The translations under genes and the position numbers were made by a program. From assembly GCA_040880125.1 (NCBI GenBank), contig JBBDJB010000050.1, positions 8,608 through 72,607 on the forward strand: a DNA stretch of 64,000 bases, read 5' to 3'. Within the stretch, counting starts at the first letter, position 1. Each line of letters begins with the position of its first letter. This stretch comes from JBBDJB01 sp040880125 (GTDB lineage Bacteria > Planctomycetota > Planctomycetia > Pirellulales > JBBDJB01). The notes under the pieces were generated by a model. It had not been told where the DNA came from. It ran no database searches and saw only the letters and a program-made list of their open reading frames with translations. Below, piece after piece: positions 52,207-60,043 of the stretch.

Positions 52207-55080
52207 ATGCCTAAATATCATCCCGGACATATCGAAACGAAGTGGCAGCGCTTTTGGGAGGAGCAGCGGACATTTGCCACGCCGCGGCTCCCCCAGGGCG
52301 AAAAACGCTACGTGCTGGATATGTTTCCCTATCCCAGCGGCGACGGCCTGCACGTCGGCCATCCGGAGGGGTACACCGCCACCGACATCGTCTGTCGCGC
52401 CGCCCGCATGCAGGGCAAAACCGTGCTGCACCCGATGGGCTTCGACGCCTTCGGCCTGCCCGCCGAAGAGCACGCCATCAAGACCGGCACGCACCCCCGC
52501 GTGCAGACCGAAAAGAACATCGAAACGTTTCGCCGCCAGCTCAAGATGCTCGGCTTCAGCTACGACTGGAGCCGCGAAATCGCCACCACCGACGTCGAGT
52601 ACTTCCGCTGGACGCAGTGGATCTTCCTGGAAATCTACGACACGTGGTACGACGGAGCGCAGCAGCGCGGCCGGCCGATCTCGGAGCTTCCCATCCCGCC
52701 GGAAGTGGCCGACGAAGGCGACGAGGCGGTGGCCCGCTACCAGGACGAGCACCGCCTCGCCTACCAGAGCGAAGCCCCCGTCAACTGGTGCCCCGCCCTG
52801 GGCACGGTGCTGGCCAATGAAGAGGTGATCGACGGCAAGAGCGAGCGGGGCGGCCACCCGGTCGTGCGGATCCCCCTGCGGCAGTGGATGCTGCGGATCA
52901 CCGCCTACGCGGACCGGCTGGAGCGCGACCTGGCCGATTTGGACTGGTCCGAAGGCATCAAGACCCTGCAGCGCAACTGGATCGGCCGCAGCACCGGCGC
53001 GGAGGTCGACTTCTTCATTGGCCCTGCCGAATCTGGCCAAGGCAAGAGAACCAGCGAGCCAAGCCGCGAGGCGTATAAAGCCTGGCAGAGCGAGCGCGCG
53101 AAGCGCGGTTTTCCCAAGCGGCCGGGCGACGACGTGCTGCGGATCTACACGACGCGGCCCGACACGCTCTTCGGCGCCACCTACATGGTGCTCGCTCCCG
53201 AGCACCCCTTCGTCGACCGGCTCACCACGCCCGAGCAGCAAGCGAAGGTCCGCGCGTATTGCGAACGGGCGGTCTCCAAGAGCGACCTGGATCGCACCGA
53301 CCTGGCCAAGGACAAGTCCGGCGTGTTCACCGGCTCGCATGCCATGAACCCGGTCACCGGTCGGCCCGTTCCCATCTGGGTGGCCGACTATGTGCTGATC
53401 AGCTACGGCACGGGCGCGATCATGGCGGTCCCGGCGCACGACGAGCGCGATTTCGAATTCGCCGACAAGTTCGGATTGGAGATCATCGCGGTGGTCGATC
53501 CCGGCGATCGGGAGGACGCCGCCCTGCGGCAGGAAATCCTTGCCGGCCGCCGCGTATTCGTCGACGAGGGCACCGCCACGGAGTCGGAACAATACGACGG
53601 GCTGCCGACACGCGAATTCAAGCAAAGGATCACCGCCGATCTGACCAGCCAGGGAGTCGGCCGCGCGGCGGTCAACTACAAGCTCCGCGACTGGCTGTTC
53701 AGCCGCCAGCGCTTCTGGGGCGAGCCGTTCCCGATCCTGCATGAACTGGACGACGCCGGCAATCGCACGGGCCGGGTCCGCGCGGTCGAGCGCGACGAGC
53801 TGCCGGTCGATCTGCCGCACCTGGAGGACTTCAAGCCGCCGGGCCGTCCGGAGCCGCCGCTGGAGAAGGCGCCCCACGAGTGGCTCTACGTCGAGCGAGA
53901 CGGCCGCCGCTACAAGCGCGAGACGAACACCATGCCGCAATGGGCCGGCTCCTGCTGGTACTACCTGCGGTTTCTCGATCCCCGCAACGATCAGGCGCTG
54001 GTCGATCCGGAAATTGAAAGGGCGTGGATGCCGGTCGATCTGTACGTCGGCGGGGCGGAGCACGCCGTGCTGCATCTGCTCTACGCCCGCTTCTGGCACA
54101 AGGTGCTCTACGACCGCGGCGTGGTGAGCACGCCCGAGCCGTTCCGCAAGCTGGTAAACCAGGGCATGATCCTGGGGGAGGCGCAGTATCACGTCTATGA
54201 AGAACTCGACGAGAACAACCAGGGTACGGGCAGATTTGTTTCGTTTGAGGACCAACAGTTTGACCGGCCCTACGGTATGCGGTCCGTTGACGGACTAGCC
54301 CTCCCACTCAGGATAGTTGACGGGAAGCCGTACGTGACGATCGACGGTCGCGATGTAATGTGTTCGTCGCGCGCCGAGAAGATGTCCAAGAGCCGCGGCA
54401 ATGTGATCAATCCGGACGTCATCGTCCGCGAGTACGGCGCCGATGCCCTGCGGCTGTACGAGATGTTCATGGGCCCACTCGAAGCGACCAAGCCGTGGAG
54501 CATGGAGGGCGTGAGCGGCGTGCGGAACTTCCTCAACCGCGCGTGGCGGATGATCGTCGACGATCGGGCCGAATCGATGCAGCTTTCAGCCGACGTGGCC
54601 GATGTCGAGCCGACGGCGGACCAGGACCGCGTCTTGCACCGCACGATCCAGCAGGTGACCGAAGACATCGCCGGACTGGATTTCAACACGGCCATTGCAC
54701 GGCTGATGGAGTTTACGAACTTCTTCACCAAAGAGTCGCGCCGGCCGAAGTCGGCCATGCGGCAGTTTGTGCTGTTGCTCTCGCCGCTCGCTCCCCACAT
54801 CGCGGAAGAATTGTGGCAGGTGCTCGGCGGCACCGACACGCTCGCTTATGAGAAGTGGCCCGAGTTCGACCCGGCGAAGATCAAAGAGGACACGATCGAG
54901 GTGGCTCTGCAGATCAACGGCAAGGTCCGCAGCAAGCTCTCGGTACCGGCCGAGACGACCCGGGAGGAGTTGGAGACCGCCGCCCGTGGCGACGCGCGCA
55001 TTGTCGAACTGCTGGAAGGCAAGCAGGTGGTCAAGGCGATCGTAGTGCCCGGCCGGCTGGTGAATTTTGTCGTGAAGTAG
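52207..55080 (+). CDS. leuS: Leucyl-tRNA synthetase
   Basis: A 957-residue class I synthetase charging tRNA-Leu. The HIGH motif is HVGHPEGY after FPYPSGDGL, the editing domain spans about 270-480 (TTRPDTLFGATYMVLAPEH), and KMSKS occurs as AEKMSKSRGNVINPD. The C-terminal anticodon-binding helices and the LeuRS tail are present. A polar insert near residue 280 (SGQGKRTSEPSREAYKAW) lies at the edge of the editing domain. No ribosome site is seen before the ATG. glgC follows after 52 bp. Confidence 0.97.
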   Translation: MPKYHPGHIETKWQRFWEEQRTFATPRLPQGEKRYVLDMFPYPSGDGLHVGHPEGYTATDIVCRAARMQGKTVLHPMGFDAFGLPAEEHAIKTGTHPRVQTEKNIETFRRQLKMLGFSYDWSREIATTDVEYFRWTQWIFLEIYDTWYDGAQQRGRPISELPIPPEVADEGDEAVARYQDEHRLAYQSEAPVNWCPALGTVLANEEVIDGKSERGGHPVVRIPLRQWMLRITAYADRLERDLADLDWSEGIKTLQRNWIGRSTGAEVDFFIGPAESGQGKRTSEPSREAYKAWQSERAKRGFPKRPGDDVLRIYTTRPDTLFGATYMVLAPEHPFVDRLTTPEQQAKVRAYCERAVSKSDLDRTDLAKDKSGVFTGSHAMNPVTGRPVPIWVADYVLISYGTGAIMAVPAHDERDFEFADKFGLEIIAVVDPGDREDAALRQEILAGRRVFVDEGTATESEQYDGLPTREFKQRITADLTSQGVGRAAVNYKLRDWLFSRQRFWGEPFPILHELDDAGNRTGRVRAVERDELPVDLPHLEDFKPPGRPEPPLEKAPHEWLYVERDGRRYKRETNTMPQWAGSCWYYLRFLDPRNDQALVDPEIERAWMPVDLYVGGAEHAVLHLLYARFWHKVLYDRGVVSTPEPFRKLVNQGMILGEAQYHVYEELDENNQGTGRFVSFEDQQFDRPYGMRSVDGLALPLRIVDGKPYVTIDGRDVMCSSRAEKMSKSRGNVINPDVIVREYGADALRLYEMFMGPLEATKPWSMEGVSGVRNFLNRAWRMIVDDRAESMQLSADVADVEPTADQDRVLHRTIQQVTEDIAGLDFNTAIARLMEFTNFFTKESRRPKSAMRQFVLLLSPLAPHIAEELWQVLGGTDTLAYEKWPEFDPAKIKEDTIEVALQINGKVRSKLSVPAETTREELETAARGDARIVELLEGKQVVKAIVVPGRLVNFVVK

Positions 55081-55132
55081 GATCCGCGCAGCGGACCCCT
55101 GCATCAAACTTAAGCACAAGTCAGGCATCACC

Positions 55133-56425
55133 ATGAAGAACGTTATCGCACTGGTATTGGGCGGGGGCCGCGGTACGCGGCTGTATCCTCTCACCCGCTT
55201 CCGATCCAAACCGGCCGTTCCTCTGGCGGCCAAGTACCGATTGATCGACATTCCGCTCTCCAACTGCCTGGGGAGCAACCTCAACCGCATCTACGTCATG
55301 ACGCAGTTCAACTCCGTCAGCCTGCACCGGCACATCCGGCAGACGTACCGCTTCGATTCGTTCAGCGGCGGCTTCGTCGAGATCCTGGCCGCGCAGCAGA
55401 CGATGGAAAGCTCCGGACCGGGCTGGTACCAGGGCACCGCCGACGCCGTCCGGCAGCATCTGCGATACTTGCAGCAGCCGGGCGTGGACTACGTGGTGAT
55501 CCTCTCCGGCGACCAGCTCTACCGCATGAACTTCGAGCAGATGCTCGCCACGCACATCGAGGCGAAGGCCGACGTGTCAATCGCCGGCAAGCCCGTCACC
55601 CGGCAGGAGGCGCGCTCGCTGGGGATTATGCGGATCGACGAAAGCGGCCGCGTGGTTGGCTTTCTGGAAAAGCCGCAGACGGACGAAGAGATCGACATGG
55701 TCCGCATGGACCCGGCGTGGATCGACGCCCACGGCGTGCCGAGCCAGGGCCGCGACTGCCTGGCCAGCATGGGCATCTACCTGTTCAACCGCGATACGCT
55801 GGTCGAGGTGCTTGAAAAGACGCCCTACCAGGACTTTGGCAAAGAAGTCTTTCCCGCCTCGATCCGCACCCGCAAGGTGCAAGTCCACGTGTTCGACGGC
55901 TACTGGGAAGACATCGGGACGATCAAGTCTTTCTACGATGCGAACCTGGAACTGACTCGGCCCGACCCACCGTTCGACCTGGCCTCGACCGTGCATCCGA
56001 TTTATACGCGTCCGCGATTCCTACCGCCGACTCGCGTGGACGGCGCGAAGATCAACAAGAGCCTGATCGCCGACGGGTGCTTCATCGAGCCGGGCGCGAC
56101 CATCGAGAACAGCATCGTCGGACTGCGGTGCTTCATCGGCCGCGACGTGACGATCCGCGATTCGATCCTGATGGGGGCCGATGCCTACGAACCGCCCGAG
56201 GAGATCGAACAGCGCGACCGCGACGGCGCGCCGCCGGTCGGCATCGGCGAGGGATCGCACATCGAAGGGGCCATCATCGACAAGAACTGCCGCATCGGCC
56301 GCGGCGTACGGATCGCCGACGGCGGCGAGAACGATCGCGACGTGAGCGACTGCTGCTTCGTCCGCGACGGGGTGGTGGTCGTGCAGAAGGGCAGCACGCT
56401 GCCCGACGGCTGGACCATGCAGTAG
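55133..56425 (+). CDS. glgC: Glucose-1-phosphate adenylyltransferase GlgC
   Basis: A 430-residue enzyme making ADP-glucose for glycogen. The nucleotide loop GGGRGTRLYPLT, the block SGDQLYRMNF and the sugar-phosphate region GRVVGFLEKPQ are clear. The C-terminal half forms a left-handed beta helix (GLRCFIGRDVTIRDSILMGA). The N-terminal block SKPAVPLAAKYRLIDIPLSN belongs to the allosteric and catalytic start. Neighbours give no glycogen operon. The leuS-glgC gap carries a single GGATCCGCGCAGCGGACC half-element related to the MITE ends. Confidence 0.95.
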   Translation: MKNVIALVLGGGRGTRLYPLTRFRSKPAVPLAAKYRLIDIPLSNCLGSNLNRIYVMTQFNSVSLHRHIRQTYRFDSFSGGFVEILAAQQTMESSGPGWYQGTADAVRQHLRYLQQPGVDYVVILSGDQLYRMNFEQMLATHIEAKADVSIAGKPVTRQEARSLGIMRIDESGRVVGFLEKPQTDEEIDMVRMDPAWIDAHGVPSQGRDCLASMGIYLFNRDTLVEVLEKTPYQDFGKEVFPASIRTRKVQVHVFDGYWEDIGTIKSFYDANLELTRPDPPFDLASTVHPIYTRPRFLPPTRVDGAKINKSLIADGCFIEPGATIENSIVGLRCFIGRDVTIRDSILMGADAYEPPEEIEQRDRDGAPPVGIGEGSHIEGAIIDKNCRIGRGVRIADGGENDRDVSDCCFVRDGVVVVQKGSTLPDGWTMQ

Positions 56426-56580
56426 AGGGAGAAAAAGGGACTGGCTCCGAGCCGAGCCGTCGAGGATTACAGGCACTTGCCGCTGCCAATTCCCCTCCCC
56501 TGCGGGGAGAGGGGGGAAACAACAGACGTTGAGTTCCCGAGGGCATATGTCTTACGGAAAACAAGCAACAATGGATTCAA

Positions 56581-56605
56581 GCACAGACAGGAATGTCTGT
56601 GCCAC
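56581..56605. repeat. R1 palindromic repeat, inverted
   Basis: Consensus R1 in minus orientation, four bases from the stop of the convergent Nramp-related gene. Confidence 0.85.
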
Positions 56606-56608
56606 CAT

Positions 56609-58198
56609 TTACGATCCCAGGAGTTGGACCTGCGGGAAGATCTTCACCAGGGCGGCCCAGCCGCCAGCGATTAAGAGCCCGCCGGCGGATACCCACAGAA
56701 AGATATCCCAAACCGTGCCGGGACAGATTCGCTGGTCGCACCGCCGATACCGAAAGTACAGCGCGGCGGCCCCCAGCATCGGCAGCATGATCGCCTGGAT
56801 GATGCCGCTGGCCAGGACGAGCGCCGCTGGAGCGCGAATGAAGCTGTAAACAATCAAGCTGGCGAAGGGAAATAGGCCGCAAAAGATACGCGTCCAGCGC
56901 AGCCGCGACTCCGGCGAATTGCCGATCAAGCCGAACACGCGAATGGCGTCGGCCATCACCCGGGCGTTGCCGGCGCTGGCCACGAAGAACGTCGAGTACA
57001 GTACCGCGAAGGCCCCGAACAGAAACAGAAGCTGCGCTCCGGTGCCGAACACCGGCTCGTACATCTTGGAGAGCACGTAGATAAGCTGATCTTCCGCCGG
57101 GTTGAGCCGCTGGCGATGCAACACCGCGGCGCCGAGCAGATAAAAGGCGATCGTCCCGAACGTGTAGATCACCATCGAGCACCAGGCGTCCCAGCGCATC
57201 ACCCGCAGCCAGCCGCGTGCGCGGTCGGCCCAACTGTCGGTGTTGTCGCGCGGACCGGTGAAGCGGGCGTATCCCTTTTCAAGACACCAATACGGGTACG
57301 CCACGATCTCCGAAGCGCCGACGCCGATGATGCCGAACGTGGCCAGCGCCGTAGCCACCGGCGCACCGGCCGCGCCCGGCAGCCCTCGCGGCAGATCGAA
57401 TGAAAATCCGACGCGCAGGTCCTCCCAGCGGACCGCCCAGGAGTCGTGATATTGCAAGCCAAACAGATTGATCACCGTAATGAACGTGAAGGTCGCCACC
57501 AGCCCCACGGCTACCGACTGCACGAGCGAATAGCGCCCGCTGATCAACATGGCGGAGGTGATGACGGTGATGATCGCGGCCCAATAGACGTCGTCGCGGG
57601 TAGGCGTAGTGTTCTGGCTGGGGCGCGGTCGTCCGACTTCACTTTGCACCGCTTCGTTGATTCGCGCCAGCGCCGCCTGCCGCTGGTCCCAGGTTCCGTG
57701 ATCCAGGGCGCCCGACTCCTGCTGGATGGTTCGCTCGCGGATCGGCGCCGCCTCCTGGTCCCATTCGCGCTGGGCGACGACCAGCTCGTTAAAGTCGCCG
57801 GTCAAGGGCACGGTCATCGAGACGGCTTGGCCGACTCCGCCCACGATTCCGCCGAGCTGCGCGGTGCTAAAGGAGAACATGATCAGCCAGTACCACACCA
57901 GCCAGTTCACCCGCAGGCGCGGGCCGGGCAGTTCGTTCATGCCGTCCATCGTGGTACGGCCGGTGTTGATCGAGTAGCGGCCGAACTCGACCTGCGTAAA
58001 GACCTTGATGACGCAGCCGATGACGATCAGCCACAACAGCGCAAAGCCGGCTTCCGCGCCGGTCTTGGTGGTGGCGATCAACTCGCCCGACCCGACGATC
58101 GAAGCGGCGATGATCAAGCCGGGCCCGAGCCGCCGGAGGATTGCGCCCGTAGTGTGCGGCGGCGCCTGGATGGTGCTGATCGGATGCGATGGGTCCAT
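56609..58198 (-). CDS. Nramp-related transporter with altered metal motif
   Basis: A 529-residue inner-membrane protein with about 11-12 hydrophobic segments of the LeuT-fold Nramp superfamily. It begins GPGLIIAASIVGSGELIATT. The metal-binding DPGN of manganese Nramp proteins is replaced by GSGE, so classical manganese/iron uptake is unlikely; related members carry magnesium or have unknown substrates. A polar insert (about 140-200) with TIQQESGALDHGTWDQRQ is unusual. The start at 58198 lacks a strong ribosome site. Confidence 0.85.
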   Translation of the reverse strand: MDPSHPISTIQAPPHTTGAILRRLGPGLIIAASIVGSGELIATTKTGAEAGFALLWLIVIGCVIKVFTQVEFGRYSINTGRTTMDGMNELPGPRLRVNWLVWYWLIMFSFSTAQLGGIVGGVGQAVSMTVPLTGDFNELVVAQREWDQEAAPIRERTIQQESGALDHGTWDQRQAALARINEAVQSEVGRPRPSQNTTPTRDDVYWAAIITVITSAMLISGRYSLVQSVAVGLVATFTFITVINLFGLQYHDSWAVRWEDLRVGFSFDLPRGLPGAAGAPVATALATFGIIGVGASEIVAYPYWCLEKGYARFTGPRDNTDSWADRARGWLRVMRWDAWCSMVIYTFGTIAFYLLGAAVLHRQRLNPAEDQLIYVLSKMYEPVFGTGAQLLFLFGAFAVLYSTFFVASAGNARVMADAIRVFGLIGNSPESRLRWTRIFCGLFPFASLIVYSFIRAPAALVLASGIIQAIMLPMLGAAALYFRYRRCDQRICPGTVWDIFLWVSAGGLLIAGGWAALVKIFPQVQLLGS

Positions 58199-58306
58199 CA
58201 GTCGCTGCTCTGGGGAGAGAGGCCGCGAAGTGCCTGCCCGGTCGCGACACAGTCTAGCACAGCGGACCGAGAAAGGGAGACATCGCCTGGCGAATTCGGC
58301 TTACGA

Positions 58307-58738
58307 TTACTCGCGCGGCTCAAGCGTGAATTCGGCCCCGGCGAGCGCCGCCAGAAATGCATGATTGCTGCGCAGAAGGTCGCCAAGCGCGGCCATCTCG
58401 CGAGGCGTGTACCAGTGGATGGCGGCCACCTCGGCGGGGTTGGCCGCGGGCCGTTCATGCATCGGCAAATCGGCCAGCCACCAATAGAGGGTCACATTCC
58501 ACGGCGTACGGCTTTTCCACAACCGGCGCACCGGCAGGACGCGGACATTCAGCTCTTCGCGCAGCTCGCGCACGAGCGTCTGCGGTTCGGACTCGCCCGC
58601 TTCGACTCCGCCGCCGGGAAAGCAGAGCATGCCGGGCGCCGCCACGCACTGGGCACGGCGAATTACCAGCAGCCGCTCGTCGCGGCGTATCACGGCGACC
58701 ACGCCGGAGCGGTCGGAAGGAGGTTCACAACCTGCCAT
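58307..58738 (-). CDS. Nudix hydrolase
   Basis: A 143-residue protein with a complete Nudix box (GGGVEAGESEPQTLV followed by RELREELN). The preceding strand VAVIRRDERLLVIRRA and the following WWLADLP fit the fold. Substrate class is unknown; such small members clean nucleotide pyrophosphates. The start at 58738 lacks a clear ribosome site, but upstream frame sequence does not look coding. Confidence 0.87.
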   Translation of the reverse strand: MAGCEPPSDRSGVVAVIRRDERLLVIRRAQCVAAPGMLCFPGGGVEAGESEPQTLVRELREELNVRVLPVRRLWKSRTPWNVTLYWWLADLPMHERPAANPAEVAAIHWYTPREMAALGDLLRSNHAFLAALAGAEFTLEPRE

Positions 58739-58980
58739 TGAATGCTGCGGGGCTCGGGGGCGCCAAGCAAAAAGCGATCCTGGCCATCTGCAAGCAGTGC
58801 CGCAGAGCGGTGTCGCGCCGCAGTCCGGAAAAGCCGACAAACGCCGGCTAAAACGGCGATGCAGCGTGCCGGCGAATGGACGTACCCCGCAGTGTATGCC
58901 ATATTAGATTAATCGCACCTTTCACGATACGCGCACGTTTCTGGCGCGTTCCTTTTCTTTGCGGTCGGGAGATTTTTTCC

Positions 58981-59880
58981 ATGGCTTTTGTTCGTTCCAC
59001 ACTGCTGACCGGCCTGATCGCCGGTGGGCTGCTGTGTGCTGGTTGCGGCGAGGATTCCACGGAAACCAAAGTCGGACTGCCGGAGGCCGATCCCGCTTCG
59101 TCCGGCGCGGATAATTCCGATGCGAACGCAGAGGCCAACTCGACAGGGAGCCGCCCGACGCAAGTCGCCAGACCCAGCGGCAGCGAACTGCCGCCGCGGG
59201 AATTTACCGGGATGGAAACCCGCGAAGACCGCTTCACCAATGGCGAACTCCGACGCAGCCGCCGGGTCAAGCTCTACTCGGACGGCAGCGTGGTCAATCA
59301 CGACGAATTCGCGGAGTACTTTCCCGACGGCAAGGTGTTCATGAAGGGCCAGTACAAAGACGGCATCAAGGATGGCAAGTGGGAGTACTACTACGACAAC
59401 GGCGAGTTGCGCAGGGCAGTGATGTACGCAAACGGCCGCCTCAACGGAAGCTGGGATGTCTTTCGAGAAGACGGAACGAAGGAGGCCACGCACAGCTACA
59501 AGGATCACCAGCGCGACGGTACTTGGATCGCCTACGACGAGTCGGGCGAGCAGCCGTTGCGGCAGCAATCGTACTCCCAAGGCACGCCGCACGGTGACTG
59601 GATCAGTTGGTTCCCCAGTGGCCAAAAGCGCGTGGAAGGCACGTACGAAATGGGGCGACGCGACGGCGTCTTCACCCGCTGGAACGAGGACGGTATGAAG
59701 GTGCGCGAATCTGCCTTTGCCGACGGGCAGCCACACGGACGTTCGGCGACCTGGGATCGAAGCGGCAATCTGCTGGCCGAGCGGGAATTTCGCGACGGTA
59801 AAATGGTCAGCGGCACGCAGGAGATTGGTACCACGGGCGAAGACTCGTTCCAAGAAAACGAGATCACCGGCGGTCCCTGA
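58981..59880 (+). CDS. YwqK/MORN-like repeat lipoprotein
   Basis: A 299-residue protein. The signal ends LLCAGCGED, a lipobox with cysteine at -3, so lipidation by LspA is likely. An acidic linker (about 25-75) leads to at least six YwqK/MORN-like repeats (GQYKDGIKDGKWEYYYDNGE, MYANGRLNGSWDVF, GTPHGDWISWFPSG, GRRDGVFTRWNEDG). Such repeats form beta hairpins for binding proteins or lipids. The ATG at 58981 begins the signal peptide. Confidence 0.88.
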   Translation: MAFVRSTLLTGLIAGGLLCAGCGEDSTETKVGLPEADPASSGADNSDANAEANSTGSRPTQVARPSGSELPPREFTGMETREDRFTNGELRRSRRVKLYSDGSVVNHDEFAEYFPDGKVFMKGQYKDGIKDGKWEYYYDNGELRRAVMYANGRLNGSWDVFREDGTKEATHSYKDHQRDGTWIAYDESGEQPLRQQSYSQGTPHGDWISWFPSGQKRVEGTYEMGRRDGVFTRWNEDGMKVRESAFADGQPHGRSATWDRSGNLLAEREFRDGKMVSGTQEIGTTGEDSFQENEITGGP

Positions 59881-59962
59881 CGGATCGGTCCTTCCTGCGG
59901 TACGGCGCTGCGCCATTGAAAACTGCGCCATCTAAAAGTGGCGCATGCAGCGGCAAACGTGC

Positions 59963-59991
59963 TTGGACCGGCGCGCGACCGCCCTTATAAT
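59963..59991 (+). promoter_or_regulatory. Strong promoter that fixes the recQ start
   Basis: TTGGAC (59963-59968), exactly 17 bp, then consensus TATAAT (59986-59991). Transcription would start near 59998, downstream of the ATG codons at 59945 and 59990. Confidence 0.7.
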
Positions 59992-60043
59992 GCGGCCGAC
60001 CGCTTCTACTTTTCGCCGCTCTCCAACCACGGGGCAGAATGGC

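Noticed and set aside
51931..54255. 774-codon open frame on the minus strand
   Set aside because: Lies antisense to leuS, which has full synthetase motifs. Long antisense frames are expected in GC-rich genes with biased third positions. No domain was recognised in it.
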